Origin: Nitrospira sp.
Lineage (GTDB): Bacteria; Nitrospirota; Nitrospiria; Nitrospirales; Nitrospiraceae
Assembly: GCA_024998625.1 (NCBI GenBank)
Contig: JACOEL010000005.1
Location: 1 to 64,000, forward strand
Direction of reading: 5' to 3'
Length of the DNA: 64,000 bases
The translations under genes were made by a program, and so were the position numbers. The notes beneath the pieces were generated by a model. It was not told where the DNA came from. It saw only the letters and a program-made list of their open reading frames with translations, and ran no database searches. Of this stretch, positions 50,489 through 60,402 are shown one piece after another. How positions within the stretch are numbered: the first letter of the stretch is position 1; every line of letters begins with the position of its first letter.

Positions 50489-53400
50489 ATGGGGTGGTTC
50501 GACTTCATGAAGAAGAAAGAGGGCGACGAGGTACATGCCCACAAGTCTTCGAAGGCTCCGCGTCCGACGGGCTCGCTGAAGTCGTCGTTTCTCTCCCTGG
50601 AGCAGCGTTTGATGTTTGATGCGGCAGCAGCGGCCACGGCGGCCGAAGTTGCCTCGGAACAGGTCGCGCAAGAGCAGGCCGACGCGGCTGTATCTACTGA
50701 CGCGGAGGCGGACACGGGCAGGACGGGGGCGGCGTCCGCCGAGAGCGGGGATCTACTACAGGCGCTCACGACCTTTTTGCCGATAGACTCACCCACCGAA
50801 ATTGTCTTTGTCGATCCGACCGTGCCGGATTATCGTACGCTTTTCGCCGGAATGGACCCCAATATCGAAGTCGTCATGCTTGACGGCGGGCAGGACGGTG
50901 TGGAGCAGATTGCGGCATCGCTGACTGGGCGAACCGGCATCGACGCCATTCACATCATCAGCCACGGAGACCAAGGTCGGCTGAACCTCGGAACCGGCAC
51001 ACTCAACGTCGACAGTATGTCGGGGCAATACGCCGACGAACTCGCCACGATCCAACAATCGCTGTCAGAACAAGCCGACATCCTCGTGTACGGTTGCGAC
51101 TTCGCAGAGGGGGAAGCCGGGCAGGTCGCAGTCGACTTGTTGGCGGAAATGACTGGTGCGGATGTCCAGGCGAGCACCGACGAGACTGGGCACATCTCAC
51201 TCGGGGGCGATTGGGAATTCGAAGTGCAAACCGGAACGATCGAGACGTCGTTGGCAGTCGACTACGATACACAAATGAACTGGGCGGGAGTTCTGGGGAC
51301 CGAAACCGCGAGCGATACGTTCTCGGCGGAATCCTACGGCAATAACAACGGCACACAATCATGGTCCACTAGCTGGGCTGAAACGGATGCTGGCGGCGGT
51401 GGCGCGGGTGGTGGGGATGTCCGTGTGAACTCCTCACAGCTCCGCATCGACACCGATACCGTCGGCAATGCCATCAGTCGAGGCGTGAACCTGAGCTACG
51501 CCCTCAGTGCCACGCTGACCTTCAATTATACCAACGCCCTTCTCGGTGCCGACCGTATCGAGGTTCGCGTCTCGACCGACGGAGGTGCGAACTACTCCAC
51601 CTTGGGAGGCGGAATTTTCTCCAGCGCCGCCAATACCGGAAGTGGCGCGGCGAGCCTCAACCTGTCCGGATACATGAGTGCCAACACCAGAATTCAATTC
51701 ATCGTCACAGGAACCGGAGGGGGTGAGCGGCTCTACGTCGACAATGTGCAGGTCAGCTACCAAACCAACGAAGCGCCGACGATCACCAGCAACGGCGGTG
51801 GCTCAACGGCGTCGGTCAATGTGGCCGAGAACACCAGCACGGTCGCCACGGTGACGGCGGCTGATGCGAACGCGGGCCAGACCCTCACCTATTCCATCAG
51901 TGGTGGCGCTGATGCGGCCAAGTTTACGATCAACAGTAGCACGGGGCAACTGAGTTCTGTTACCACACCGAACTACGAATCGCCGACCGACAGCGGTGGC
52001 AACAATATCTACGACGTCACGGTGCAAGTTTCTGATGGGATCGGCGGGGTCGATACCCAGGCAATTGCTGTGACTGTCACCAATGTGAATGAGGCCCCGA
52101 CCATCACGAGCCTGAGCGGCGACAGCCTGAGCTATAACGAAGGCGATGGCGCTGTGGTCATCGAGCAAGGCGGCAATGCCCTCGTGACCGATGTCGATAG
52201 CACCAACCTGGATACCGGGACCTTGACCGTGTCCATTCCGGCTGGTGGCGATAGCGCGGAAGATGTGCTGAGCATCCGCAATCAGGGCACCGGCGCGGGC
52301 CAGATCGGCGTGAGCGGCAACACCCTCACCTACAGTGGTGTGACGATCGGGACATTCACCGGTGGCAGCAGTGGTGGCAACTTGGTGATTACCTTTAACA
52401 GTAATGCCACCCCCACGGCGGTGACGGCGCTGATCAAGAACATCACCTATCAGAACACGGATACGAATGCGCCGACGACAGGCGTGCGGACCGTGCGCTA
52501 TGTGCTCACTGACGGCGACGATGGGACCAGTGCCAACTATGACACGACGGTGACCGTGAGCGGCGTCAACGACGCGCCAACGGATCTGAATCTTTCGGCC
52601 AATACGGTGGCGGAGAATGCGGCGAACGGGATGGTGGTGGGGACGGTAAGCGAGACCGATTCGGACAGCGGTGATAGCAAGACGTATAGTTTGGCCGACG
52701 CGGCGGGCGGCCGGTTTGCGATCGACAGCAGCACCGGCCAGATCACCGTGGCCAATGGCAGCCTGCTGAACTACGAGACGGCGGCGAGCCACAGTGTGAC
52801 CGTGCGGGTGACCGACAGCGGCGGGCTGACCTACGACGAAGCCTTCGCCATCAATCTGACCAATGTAAACGAAGCGCCAGCGGGGGCCGATCCGACCATC
52901 ACCATTTCCGAAGACACCGCCCACACCCTCACGACCGCGAACTTTGGGTTCAGCGATGTGGATGCTGGGGACAGCCTGAGCGCGGTCCGGATCGACACCC
53001 TGCCGAGCGTCGGCAGCCTGACCCTGTCGGGGGTAGCGGTGACGGCGGGCCAGGTGGTCAGCGTGGCGGACCTCACGGCCGGGAATCTCGTCTTCGCGCC
53101 AGCCGCCGATGCCAACGGGACGGGCTATGCCAATTTCACCTTCTCCGTGCGCGACAGCAACAACACGTACGATACGGCCCCGAATACCCTCACCGTCAAT
53201 GTCACCGCCGTCAATGATGCGCCGATCGCGGGAAACGATAACTATACAGTTCAGGAGGATGGCATTCTCAATGTCGATGTAAACAGCGGGTTGCTAGCCA
53301 CCGATATGGAGATTGATGGCGATGCGATCTCGACCATACTGGTGAGCGGTCCCTCGCATGGCACGCTCACTCTGAACCCCGACGGCAGCTTCTCCTACAC

Positions 53401-56365
53401 CCCGCACGCCAACTATGTTGGGCCCGACAGTTTCACCTACCGCGTGACGGATGGCACGCTTCAGTCGAATCTGGCCGCCGTATCCCTCATGATTTCGCCG
53501 GCGAACGATGCGCCGGTGGTCACGCCGATCGCACCCGACGTGACCTTCGTCGAGGGAGGGCTGCCGCAAGTCTTCGATGCCACCGGCACTATTGGTGATG
53601 TGGACGCCGCCAATTTCGATGGCGGCTCGTTGACCGTCTCGATCTCCGTCAACGGTACCGCAGATGATCGCCTGCAGGTGGGCAATTTCGGCGCCGGTTC
53701 TGGACAGGTCGGCCTCTCGGGGAGCAACGTGACCTACGGCGGGACGGTCGTGGGGACCGTAAGCGGCGGCACCGGCGGGTCAGACCCCTTGGTCGTCACC
53801 TTCAATGTCAATGCGACCCCCTCGGCGGTTCAGGAAGTCTATCGGAGCATTCAATTCGATAACGTGAGCGACAACCCGTCTATGGCTACCCGCACTCTCA
53901 TGATCGGCCTGACCGATGGCGATGGCGGCACGGCTATCCCGCAGACTAAATTGGTCTATGTCCAAGCCGCCAACGACGCCCCGACCGACCTGAGCTTGTC
54001 GTCGAATACCGTGGCGGAGAACGCGGCAAACGGGACCGTGGTGGGGACGGTGAGCGGGACCGATCCGGACAGCGGCGATACCAAGACCTATAGCTTGACC
54101 GATACGGCGGGCGGCCGGTTTGCGATCAACAGCAGCAGCGGTGTGATCATGGTGGCGGACAGCAGTCGCCTAAACTATGAGACGGCGACCAATCACAGCG
54201 TGACCGTGCGGGTCGCCGATAGCGGCGGCCTGACCTACGACGAGACGGTTACCATCAACGTGACCAACGTCAATGAAGCGCCGACCGGCGCCGATGCGAC
54301 GATTACGATCAATGAAGATGCCTCGCATGCCCTGACGATGGCCGACTTCGGGTTCAGCGATGTCGATGCGGGCGATAGTGTGAGTGCCGTCCGGATCGAC
54401 ACGGTGCCAGGCGCCGGGACGCTGACCCTCTCCGGGGTGACGGTCACGGCGGGGCAAGTCATTGCGGTGGCGGACATCACGGTGGGCAATCTGGTGTTCA
54501 CCCCGGCGGCCGAGGCCAACGGCACCGCCTACGCCAGCGTGATCTTCTCCGTGCGCGACAGCAACAACACGTACGATACGGCCCCGAATACCATGACGTT
54601 CAACGTGACTCTGGTCGCCGATGCCCCAGTGAATACGGTGCCGGGCAGCCAGACCGTCACCGAAGACACCCCGCTGTTGCTCAGCGGCATCAGCGTGAAT
54701 GACGTCGACGTCGATTTGAGCACCGTGCAGCTCGGCGTACTGAACGGGACCGTGAGCGTGACGCTGCAAGGCATGGCCACGATCAGTGCGGGCAGCAACG
54801 GCAGCACGACCCTCACGCTCTCCGGCAGCCAGGCCGATATCAACGCGACCCTGACCACCCTGGCCTATCAAGGCGCGTTCAATTTCACTGGCAGCGACAC
54901 GCTGACCGTGACCAGCACCGACGCCACCAGCGGCAGCGATGTGGACACGGTGGCGATCACCGTGACGAGCCAGAACGACGCGCCGACTCTCTCCGCCAAC
55001 ACAGGAAGCACGGCGGCAGAGGGAGGAATCGATACTATCACGGCCAGTGAATTGGCTGTCACCGATGTGGACAACAGTGCCACTCAGTTGACCTACTCAA
55101 TCGGTACCGGGCCGGCATATGGCAGACTGGAACTGACAACAGTACCCGGTGTCTCCGCAACGAGCTTCACGCAAGCCGATATCGAAGCCAATCGTCTTGT
55201 GTATGTCCACAACGGATCCGAAAGCACCGGCGACAGCTTTACCTTTACCGTGAGTGATGCAGCGGGAGGCTTGTTGGGAGCCACCACCGTGACCCTGACC
55301 GTTGCGCCTGTCAATGATGCGCCGACGATTATCAGCAACGGCGGCGGGGCCATGGCCGCTATCAACGTGGCGGAACACGTCAGTGCCGTCACGGTTGTGG
55401 GCGGTGCCGATGCAGATCTACCGGCTCATGTGCTGACGTATAGCGTCAGTGGAGGGATAGACCAGGCGCGCTTTACGATCAATGCCGCGACCGGTGCGCT
55501 CGATTTCTCGGTACCGCCGGACTTCGAACTACCGGCCGATGCAGAGGGGGATAATGTCTATGTCGTGGAGGTTCGCGTCACGGATAGTCTAGGCGCGAGC
55601 GTGACACAGACCCTTCACGTGACGGTGACGGATGTCTACGAGGTCGGACCTCCCGCGACGCTCCCGTCGTCGCTCATTTCGACAACCCCGCCGGTGGCTT
55701 CAGGGGCTCAGCCGACCGCCGGGGCTGTCAGGCCGCTAGGATTCACGCCAATTGTTGAGGGGGCCACGAAGGTCTCGGAGGGAGAGCAGACGCCATCCGC
55801 GCAGCCTTCGGCATGGACTAGCCAGGGGCCGAGAGCGCGAAGCGCATTCTCCCCGGATGAGCTCCGGCGCGCGGCGAAGTCCATCCCTCCGGACTCGGTG
55901 CATCTTCAGAGGGTTGATGAGTCGGCATCATCCTCCCAGGCCTCTTTCTGGGTGGAGCCGAATCGTGTCGATCCGGACGGCAAACGCCTCCCGCCGGCCC
56001 TTTTGAGCGAGCGCCTGTTGGACGAATTGGATGCGGTGATCGATGGGTTACAGGATGCGCTGGCCGTTGAAGCGGAACAGCAGATACTGGTGACGCGGGT
56101 GGCGGCTGCGTCAGGGGTAGCGTTATCCGTCGGGTTTGTCGTGTGGGCGCTGCGAAGCACGGCCTTGCTGACCAGCTTCTTTGCGACGATACCGGCGTGG
56201 CAGATGTTGGATCCATTGCCTGTGATGGCGTCCCATCGTGGCGAGCGCGAGCGGCGCCGTCGCGCTCAGGAAAGAATTGCGCGCAGGGAGCTGGCGAAAT
56301 TTCGGGGTCTCCAACACATGTTCGACCACAAAGGGGCGAAGCCGTCCTGTCCCCCTACGGACTAG
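50489..56365 (+). CDS. Giant LEPR-XLL/DUF4347/cadherin-like repeat surface protein
   Basis: The 1958-residue protein has no classical signal peptide. It shows a LEPR-XLL-like motif at residues 37-48 (LEQRLMFDAAAA) and a DUF4347 domain at about 100-270 with His159 in IISHGDQG and Cys203 in LVYGCDFAEG. From about 425 to 1710 it has cadherin-like and VCBS-type repeats, each ending in phrases such as VTNVNEAPT or NDAPTDL. A Pro/Ser-rich linker follows. The C-terminus has a membrane segment (about 1873-1905, SGVALSVGFVVWALR, LLTSFFATIPAW) and a basic tail. A 468-residue unit is duplicated inside the repeats. The Asp-rich repeats suggest Ca2+ binding and adhesion. It lies behind a decayed exporter and before two kinases. 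Confidence 0.88.
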   Translation: MGWFDFMKKKEGDEVHAHKSSKAPRPTGSLKSSFLSLEQRLMFDAAAAATAAEVASEQVAQEQADAAVSTDAEADTGRTGAASAESGDLLQALTTFLPIDSPTEIVFVDPTVPDYRTLFAGMDPNIEVVMLDGGQDGVEQIAASLTGRTGIDAIHIISHGDQGRLNLGTGTLNVDSMSGQYADELATIQQSLSEQADILVYGCDFAEGEAGQVAVDLLAEMTGADVQASTDETGHISLGGDWEFEVQTGTIETSLAVDYDTQMNWAGVLGTETASDTFSAESYGNNNGTQSWSTSWAETDAGGGGAGGGDVRVNSSQLRIDTDTVGNAISRGVNLSYALSATLTFNYTNALLGADRIEVRVSTDGGANYSTLGGGIFSSAANTGSGAASLNLSGYMSANTRIQFIVTGTGGGERLYVDNVQVSYQTNEAPTITSNGGGSTASVNVAENTSTVATVTAADANAGQTLTYSISGGADAAKFTINSSTGQLSSVTTPNYESPTDSGGNNIYDVTVQVSDGIGGVDTQAIAVTVTNVNEAPTITSLSGDSLSYNEGDGAVVIEQGGNALVTDVDSTNLDTGTLTVSIPAGGDSAEDVLSIRNQGTGAGQIGVSGNTLTYSGVTIGTFTGGSSGGNLVITFNSNATPTAVTALIKNITYQNTDTNAPTTGVRTVRYVLTDGDDGTSANYDTTVTVSGVNDAPTDLNLSANTVAENAANGMVVGTVSETDSDSGDSKTYSLADAAGGRFAIDSSTGQITVANGSLLNYETAASHSVTVRVTDSGGLTYDEAFAINLTNVNEAPAGADPTITISEDTAHTLTTANFGFSDVDAGDSLSAVRIDTLPSVGSLTLSGVAVTAGQVVSVADLTAGNLVFAPAADANGTGYANFTFSVRDSNNTYDTAPNTLTVNVTAVNDAPIAGNDNYTVQEDGILNVDVNSGLLATDMEIDGDAISTILVSGPSHGTLTLNPDGSFSYTPHANYVGPDSFTYRVTDGTLQSNLAAVSLMISPANDAPVVTPIAPDVTFVEGGLPQVFDATGTIGDVDAANFDGGSLTVSISVNGTADDRLQVGNFGAGSGQVGLSGSNVTYGGTVVGTVSGGTGGSDPLVVTFNVNATPSAVQEVYRSIQFDNVSDNPSMATRTLMIGLTDGDGGTAIPQTKLVYVQAANDAPTDLSLSSNTVAENAANGTVVGTVSGTDPDSGDTKTYSLTDTAGGRFAINSSSGVIMVADSSRLNYETATNHSVTVRVADSGGLTYDETVTINVTNVNEAPTGADATITINEDASHALTMADFGFSDVDAGDSVSAVRIDTVPGAGTLTLSGVTVTAGQVIAVADITVGNLVFTPAAEANGTAYASVIFSVRDSNNTYDTAPNTMTFNVTLVADAPVNTVPGSQTVTEDTPLLLSGISVNDVDVDLSTVQLGVLNGTVSVTLQGMATISAGSNGSTTLTLSGSQADINATLTTLAYQGAFNFTGSDTLTVTSTDATSGSDVDTVAITVTSQNDAPTLSANTGSTAAEGGIDTITASELAVTDVDNSATQLTYSIGTGPAYGRLELTTVPGVSATSFTQADIEANRLVYVHNGSESTGDSFTFTVSDAAGGLLGATTVTLTVAPVNDAPTIISNGGGAMAAINVAEHVSAVTVVGGADADLPAHVLTYSVSGGIDQARFTINAATGALDFSVPPDFELPADAEGDNVYVVEVRVTDSLGASVTQTLHVTVTDVYEVGPPATLPSSLISTTPPVASGAQPTAGAVRPLGFTPIVEGATKVSEGEQTPSAQPSAWTSQGPRARSAFSPDELRRAAKSIPPDSVHLQRVDESASSSQASFWVEPNRVDPDGKRLPPALLSERLLDELDAVIDGLQDALAVEAEQQILVTRVAAASGVALSVGFVVWALRSTALLTSFFATIPAWQMLDPLPVMASHRGERERRRRAQERIARRELAKFRGLQHMFDHKGAKPSCPPTD

Positions 56366-56374
56366 CGTACAACG

Positions 56375-58291
56375 ATGCGACGACTGTCTCCTTTGACCCT
56401 CTTGAGCATCGGCCTTGTGAGCCTGACGGTCAGTATCATCCTGGCCGGCGATGCGATCATGGGGCTGGTCCCGAATGAGCAGCAACACGTATTTCAGCAG
56501 CGCAAGGCGCTCAGTGAAACGCTGGCGGTGCAATATTCCATGCTGGCCGAACGGGGGGATGTCGAGATCATTCAAGTGGCCCTGGCGGCGTTGGTTGAGC
56601 GTATGCCGGAAGTCGAGGCTGCGGCACTCGTCACGGCCGACGGGCAGACACTGGTCCAAGCCGGTCTTGCGGGGACGTCTTCGGAGCCATCGGACAACGC
56701 CGGATCGACGCCGGCCCGCATTCAGGTGCCGATTTACCGAGGTGCGAGCCCATGGGGTGTCCTGCGCCTCTCGTTTCGTCCGAGCAATCAGCCGGCCCAG
56801 TGGGCGATCCTGGCGTGGTTGTCTCCGACCTGGCTTCATTTCGTCCTGTTTGTTGCGGTCGCGGGGTTCGTTGCCTATCGGCTGTTGATGAAGCGGGTGT
56901 TACGGCATCTCGACCCCTCGAAGGTGGTGCCTCCCAGGGTGAAGGCCGCATTGGACACTCTGGCCGAAGGGGTGGTGATGCTGGATCCGGAGGGCAAGAT
57001 CGTTCTTGCCAATGCCTCGTTTGTACGGCGAGTGGGCTGCGGAACAGTGTCCCTGCTCGGACATCCGCTCTCGGACCTCTCATGGGCTGGAGACGACGAT
57101 CAGGAGTGGCCCTGGCTGGACGTTCTCAAGTCGAACGCGCCACGAGCCGAAAAGAAGATGATCTGCCGTCTGCCGAGCGGCGAGGCCAAACGTTTCGTCG
57201 TCAATGCTGCATCGATCCTGGACGAGAGGGGCACGATCCGCGGCTGTATGGCTTCTTTCAGCGATGTGACCGAGCTCGAGGAGGCGAATGACCAGCTTCG
57301 CAGGGCGATCGGCGATCTGGAGACCTCCAAGATCCAGGTTATGCGGCAAAACCGCGAGTTGGAAGTGGCGAACGTAACGCTCCAGAACGAGATCCAGGAA
57401 CGGCAAAAGGTACAAGCTGAGCGAGAGGTTTTAAGCAAAAGACTGATGGAAACGTCCCGTCGCGTCGGCATGGCCGATGTGGCATCGACCGTACTTCATA
57501 ACGTCGGCAATGTGTTGAACAGCGTCAATGTCTCGGTGGACGTCGTCGCGAAGACGGTGCGGCAATCGCCCGTGCACGACGTTGCGCTCATCGCCGCCAT
57601 GCTTCGTGACCATACCGCCGATCTGGCGGCGTTTCTGACCCAGGACTCCAAAGGGAAGCAGATTCCCTCGTATCTGACGATGGTGGCGGAAGCCGTGTTG
57701 AGCAACTCCACTGTGGTCGAGAAAGAGTTGGGAAGCCTGAGCAGGAATATCGATCATATTCGCCAAATCGTGACCCGGCAGGTGGATCTCGCCCGTCCGG
57801 GCGACGTCGTCCTGGAACCGGTTCTCTTTTCTGAGTTGTTCGACCAGGCGCTCGGTATTAACCGAGCGGCGTTGGAGAAAGCCGGTATCAAAATCATTCA
57901 GCAGTATGCGGCATTGCCTGCGGGTATGACCGATCAACATCAAGTGCTTCAAATTTTGGTCAATCTCGTGACGAACGCAAAGAATGCCATGGTCGAGGCT
58001 GAGCCCGGACCGCATCGCCTGCTGCTGCGACTAGGTCCGGCCGCAAACCGTCCCGGGTTCGTTCGTTTTGAGGTGACCGATACGGGCGTGGGAATCACAA
58101 CGGCCAACATGTCTCGTCTCTTCACCCAAGGTTTTACAACCCGGAAAGACGGCCTTGGGATCGGATTGCATAGTGCGTCACTGGCTGCGAAGAACCTCGG
58201 TGGAGACGTGAGGGCCTCCAGTCCAGGAGAAGGACGGGGTGCCACCTTCACATTGGACCTTCCGATCAAGGCGATGGCGGTGGCCGCATGA
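56375..58291 (+). CDS. Membrane sensor histidine kinase with PAS domain
   Basis: The 638-residue kinase has membrane helix 1 (residues 8-32), a periplasmic sensor region (about 33-145), helix 2 (about 150-172, LHFVLFVAVAGFVAYRLLM), a PAS domain (about 190-300, LDTLAEGVVMLDPEGKIVLA) and a coiled coil. The dimerisation domain has the likely phosphoacceptor His375 in TVLHNVGNVLNS, and the ATPase domain has NLVTNAKNAM, DTGVGI and GLGIGLHSA. The VLHNVGNVLNS box is an atypical H-box found in a subgroup of kinases. It starts nine bases after the giant repeat protein stop, so it is likely cotranscribed and may sense surface or cell-envelope state. Confidence 0.9.
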   Translation: MRRLSPLTLLSIGLVSLTVSIILAGDAIMGLVPNEQQHVFQQRKALSETLAVQYSMLAERGDVEIIQVALAALVERMPEVEAAALVTADGQTLVQAGLAGTSSEPSDNAGSTPARIQVPIYRGASPWGVLRLSFRPSNQPAQWAILAWLSPTWLHFVLFVAVAGFVAYRLLMKRVLRHLDPSKVVPPRVKAALDTLAEGVVMLDPEGKIVLANASFVRRVGCGTVSLLGHPLSDLSWAGDDDQEWPWLDVLKSNAPRAEKKMICRLPSGEAKRFVVNAASILDERGTIRGCMASFSDVTELEEANDQLRRAIGDLETSKIQVMRQNRELEVANVTLQNEIQERQKVQAEREVLSKRLMETSRRVGMADVASTVLHNVGNVLNSVNVSVDVVAKTVRQSPVHDVALIAAMLRDHTADLAAFLTQDSKGKQIPSYLTMVAEAVLSNSTVVEKELGSLSRNIDHIRQIVTRQVDLARPGDVVLEPVLFSELFDQALGINRAALEKAGIKIIQQYAALPAGMTDQHQVLQILVNLVTNAKNAMVEAEPGPHRLLLRLGPAANRPGFVRFEVTDTGVGITTANMSRLFTQGFTTRKDGLGIGLHSASLAAKNLGGDVRASSPGEGRGATFTLDLPIKAMAVAA

Positions 58292-58414
58292 GGACCCCTC
58301 GTCGTCCGCGCCGGCTGCCGTTCGGCGTGGTCCTGAGCGTTGCTGAATTGAAACAGCTCGGCGGCCAGGTCCGTTGCACACCGGCGGTTCTTCATTGAAG
58401 GCGGGAGGGTTTCG

Positions 58415-60280
58415 ATGACCATGAATTCCGATGTCAACCATCCGAACCGTCGAATCATCGTCATAGATGACAATGTGTCGATTCACGGTGACTTCTGCAA
58501 AATCCTGACACCGCCGGCGGCCGGTGCCGACATCGGCCTGCTAAGGTCTTCGTTATTCGGGACTTCCGTCTCGACCGGACAACCGGAGCGGTTTGAGGTG
58601 GATTGCGCTCAGCAAGGTCGGCAGGGGTACGACGCTATTCTTCGTGCCAGGAAAGAGGGGCATCCCTATGCGCTGGCCGTGGTTGATATGCGGATGCCGC
58701 CAGGCTGGGACGGGTTGGAAACAGTCGAGCATATTTGGGACGGCGATCCTGAGATTCAGGTGGTGATCTGCACCGCCTATGCCGATCATCCCTGGGATGA
58801 GATCGCCGCTCGCCTGGGCAAAACCGACCGACTCCTGATCCTTCGCAAGCCGTTCGATCCGATGGAAGTGGAGCAACTGGCGACGTCGCTCACGAAAAAG
58901 TGGGACCTGGCGCGCCGCGTCCGTCTCCAGGTGGATGATCTTTCCGCATTGGTTGAGGAGCGCACTAAGGCGTTGCAGGAAGCGAATGCCCGATTGGAGT
59001 GTGATGTGGCCTTGCGGACGGCCGAGTTGTCGGAGCGGAATGCGCAACTCGAGCGGCTTGTCGAAGAGTTGAAGTGTGCGAAAGAGGCTGCGGACAGTGC
59101 CAATCGCGCAAAATCACAGTTTCTGGCGCGTATGAGTCATGAAATTCGGACGCCAATGAACGGGATTCTCGGTATGACGGAGTTGCTGCTCACGACGGCA
59201 CTGACGAATCAGCAGCAACACTTTACGGATACGATCATGCAGTCAGGCCGGTCGCTGCTGTCGGTCATCAACGATATTCTTGATTTTTCACGTATTGAAG
59301 CCGGCAAGTTCGAATTGCTCCCGGACGATTTCAACCTGCAGGTTGCGGTGCGAGACATCGTGAAACTGCTGAAAGAGACGGCGACCCGCAAGCACATCGG
59401 GCTGCGGTGCGCGATGGACGATGATCTTCCAACCATCGTGCACGGCGATGCCGGTCGGTTGCGTCAGATGCTCATCAACTTGGTCGGCAATGCCATCAAG
59501 TTTACCGAACGGGGAGAGGTCGTCATTCGCGTGCGGCCGGCCGGACCGGTTTCCGACGGGGCGGAGGTGGTGTTCGAGGTGATCGATACCGGGATCGGCA
59601 TCGCCCAGGAGGCACAAGCGCGCATTTTCGATCCATTCGACCAGGCGGATGCCTCCATGACTCGACGTTTCGGCGGCACCGGGTTGGGTTTGGCCATCGT
59701 CAGTGAGATCGCTAAGATGATGGGGGGGCGTGTGTGGGTCCGGAGCGAACTCGGGAAAGGCTCCACGTTCGGGTTCTCCGTCCATTTTTCCGACGGCGGG
59801 AAGCAGGTTGAGCCTGCCGCCTCAGTCGGGAAGGGGGCTGCAATTGCGAGCCCGCCCCTATCCCGAGAATCGGGCTCCGCTTCATCGTTAAGTATTTTGT
59901 TGGCCGAAGATGATCCGGTCAATCGGGAGGTCATTCTGGGGATGCTGGAGTTTTGCGGATACCGGGCGGACGTGGTGGAGAACGGCCGGGAAGCCCTCGA
60001 CATGCTGGCGGCCATGGCCTATGACATCGTGTTGATGGATTGCCAGATGCCGGAGTTGGACGGTTATGCCGCCACCGCTGAAATACGCCGCAGGGGCGTT
60101 GCCTGGGCCAACGGGCGAGGACCCACGATCATCGCGTTGACGGCCCATGCGACCCAGGGGGACCGAGAAACCTGTCTTGCGGCCGGAATGGATGATTACC
60201 TCTCGAAACCAGTGCGCATGGAAGACCTGTCCGCCATGCTACAGGCCTGGTCAGGGAAAATCCGGAATCAGGCGGCATGA
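58415..60280 (+). CDS. Hybrid histidine kinase with N- and C-terminal receiver domains
   Basis: The domain order of the 621-residue protein is receiver 1 (residues 12-150, Asp91 in [13 protein letters not shown]), coiled coil (about 160-225), HisKA (His242 in [20 protein letters not shown]), ATPase ([34 protein letters not shown]) and receiver 2 (about 490-615, Asp542 in [16 protein letters not shown], Lys in YLSKPV). It has no membrane segment and no DNA-binding output. It can receive phosphate on receiver 1 from the membrane kinase upstream and pass it through its own His and second receiver. It lies 123 bases after that kinase. Confidence 0.93.
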   Translation: MTMNSDVNHPNRRIIVIDDNVSIHGDFCKILTPPAAGADIGLLRSSLFGTSVSTGQPERFEVDCAQQGRQGYDAILRARKEGHPYALAVVDMRMPPGWDGLETVEHIWDGDPEIQVVICTAYADHPWDEIAARLGKTDRLLILRKPFDPMEVEQLATSLTKKWDLARRVRLQVDDLSALVEERTKALQEANARLECDVALRTAELSERNAQLERLVEELKCAKEAADSANRAKSQFLARMSHEIRTPMNGILGMTELLLTTALTNQQQHFTDTIMQSGRSLLSVINDILDFSRIEAGKFELLPDDFNLQVAVRDIVKLLKETATRKHIGLRCAMDDDLPTIVHGDAGRLRQMLINLVGNAIKFTERGEVVIRVRPAGPVSDGAEVVFEVIDTGIGIAQEAQARIFDPFDQADASMTRRFGGTGLGLAIVSEIAKMMGGRVWVRSELGKGSTFGFSVHFSDGGKQVEPAASVGKGAAIASPPLSRESGSASSLSILLAEDDPVNREVILGMLEFCGYRADVVENGREALDMLAAMAYDIVLMDCQMPELDGYAATAEIRRRGVAWANGRGPTIIALTAHATQGDRETCLAAGMDDYLSKPVRMEDLSAMLQAWSGKIRNQAA

Positions 60281-60402
60281 GGACCAAGTCCATTCTCAGA
60301 CGCGAGGCCCGGCTTTAGAAACGAAGGGCCGTAACCGATACAGGTAACCGAGGGCTTCGTAACGGTCGCACGCACACCGCGTCGCAAGGAGGATCGTCTA
60401 TC

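Noticed and set aside
51803-52924. 373-codon antisense frame in the giant repeat gene
   Set aside because: It is a low-complexity His/Arg/Gly-rich shadow of the cadherin-like repeats.
50489-56365. CRISPR-like or tandem DNA repeat array
   Set aside because: The repeats are long, in frame and encode protein domains; there are no short identical repeats with unique spacers.
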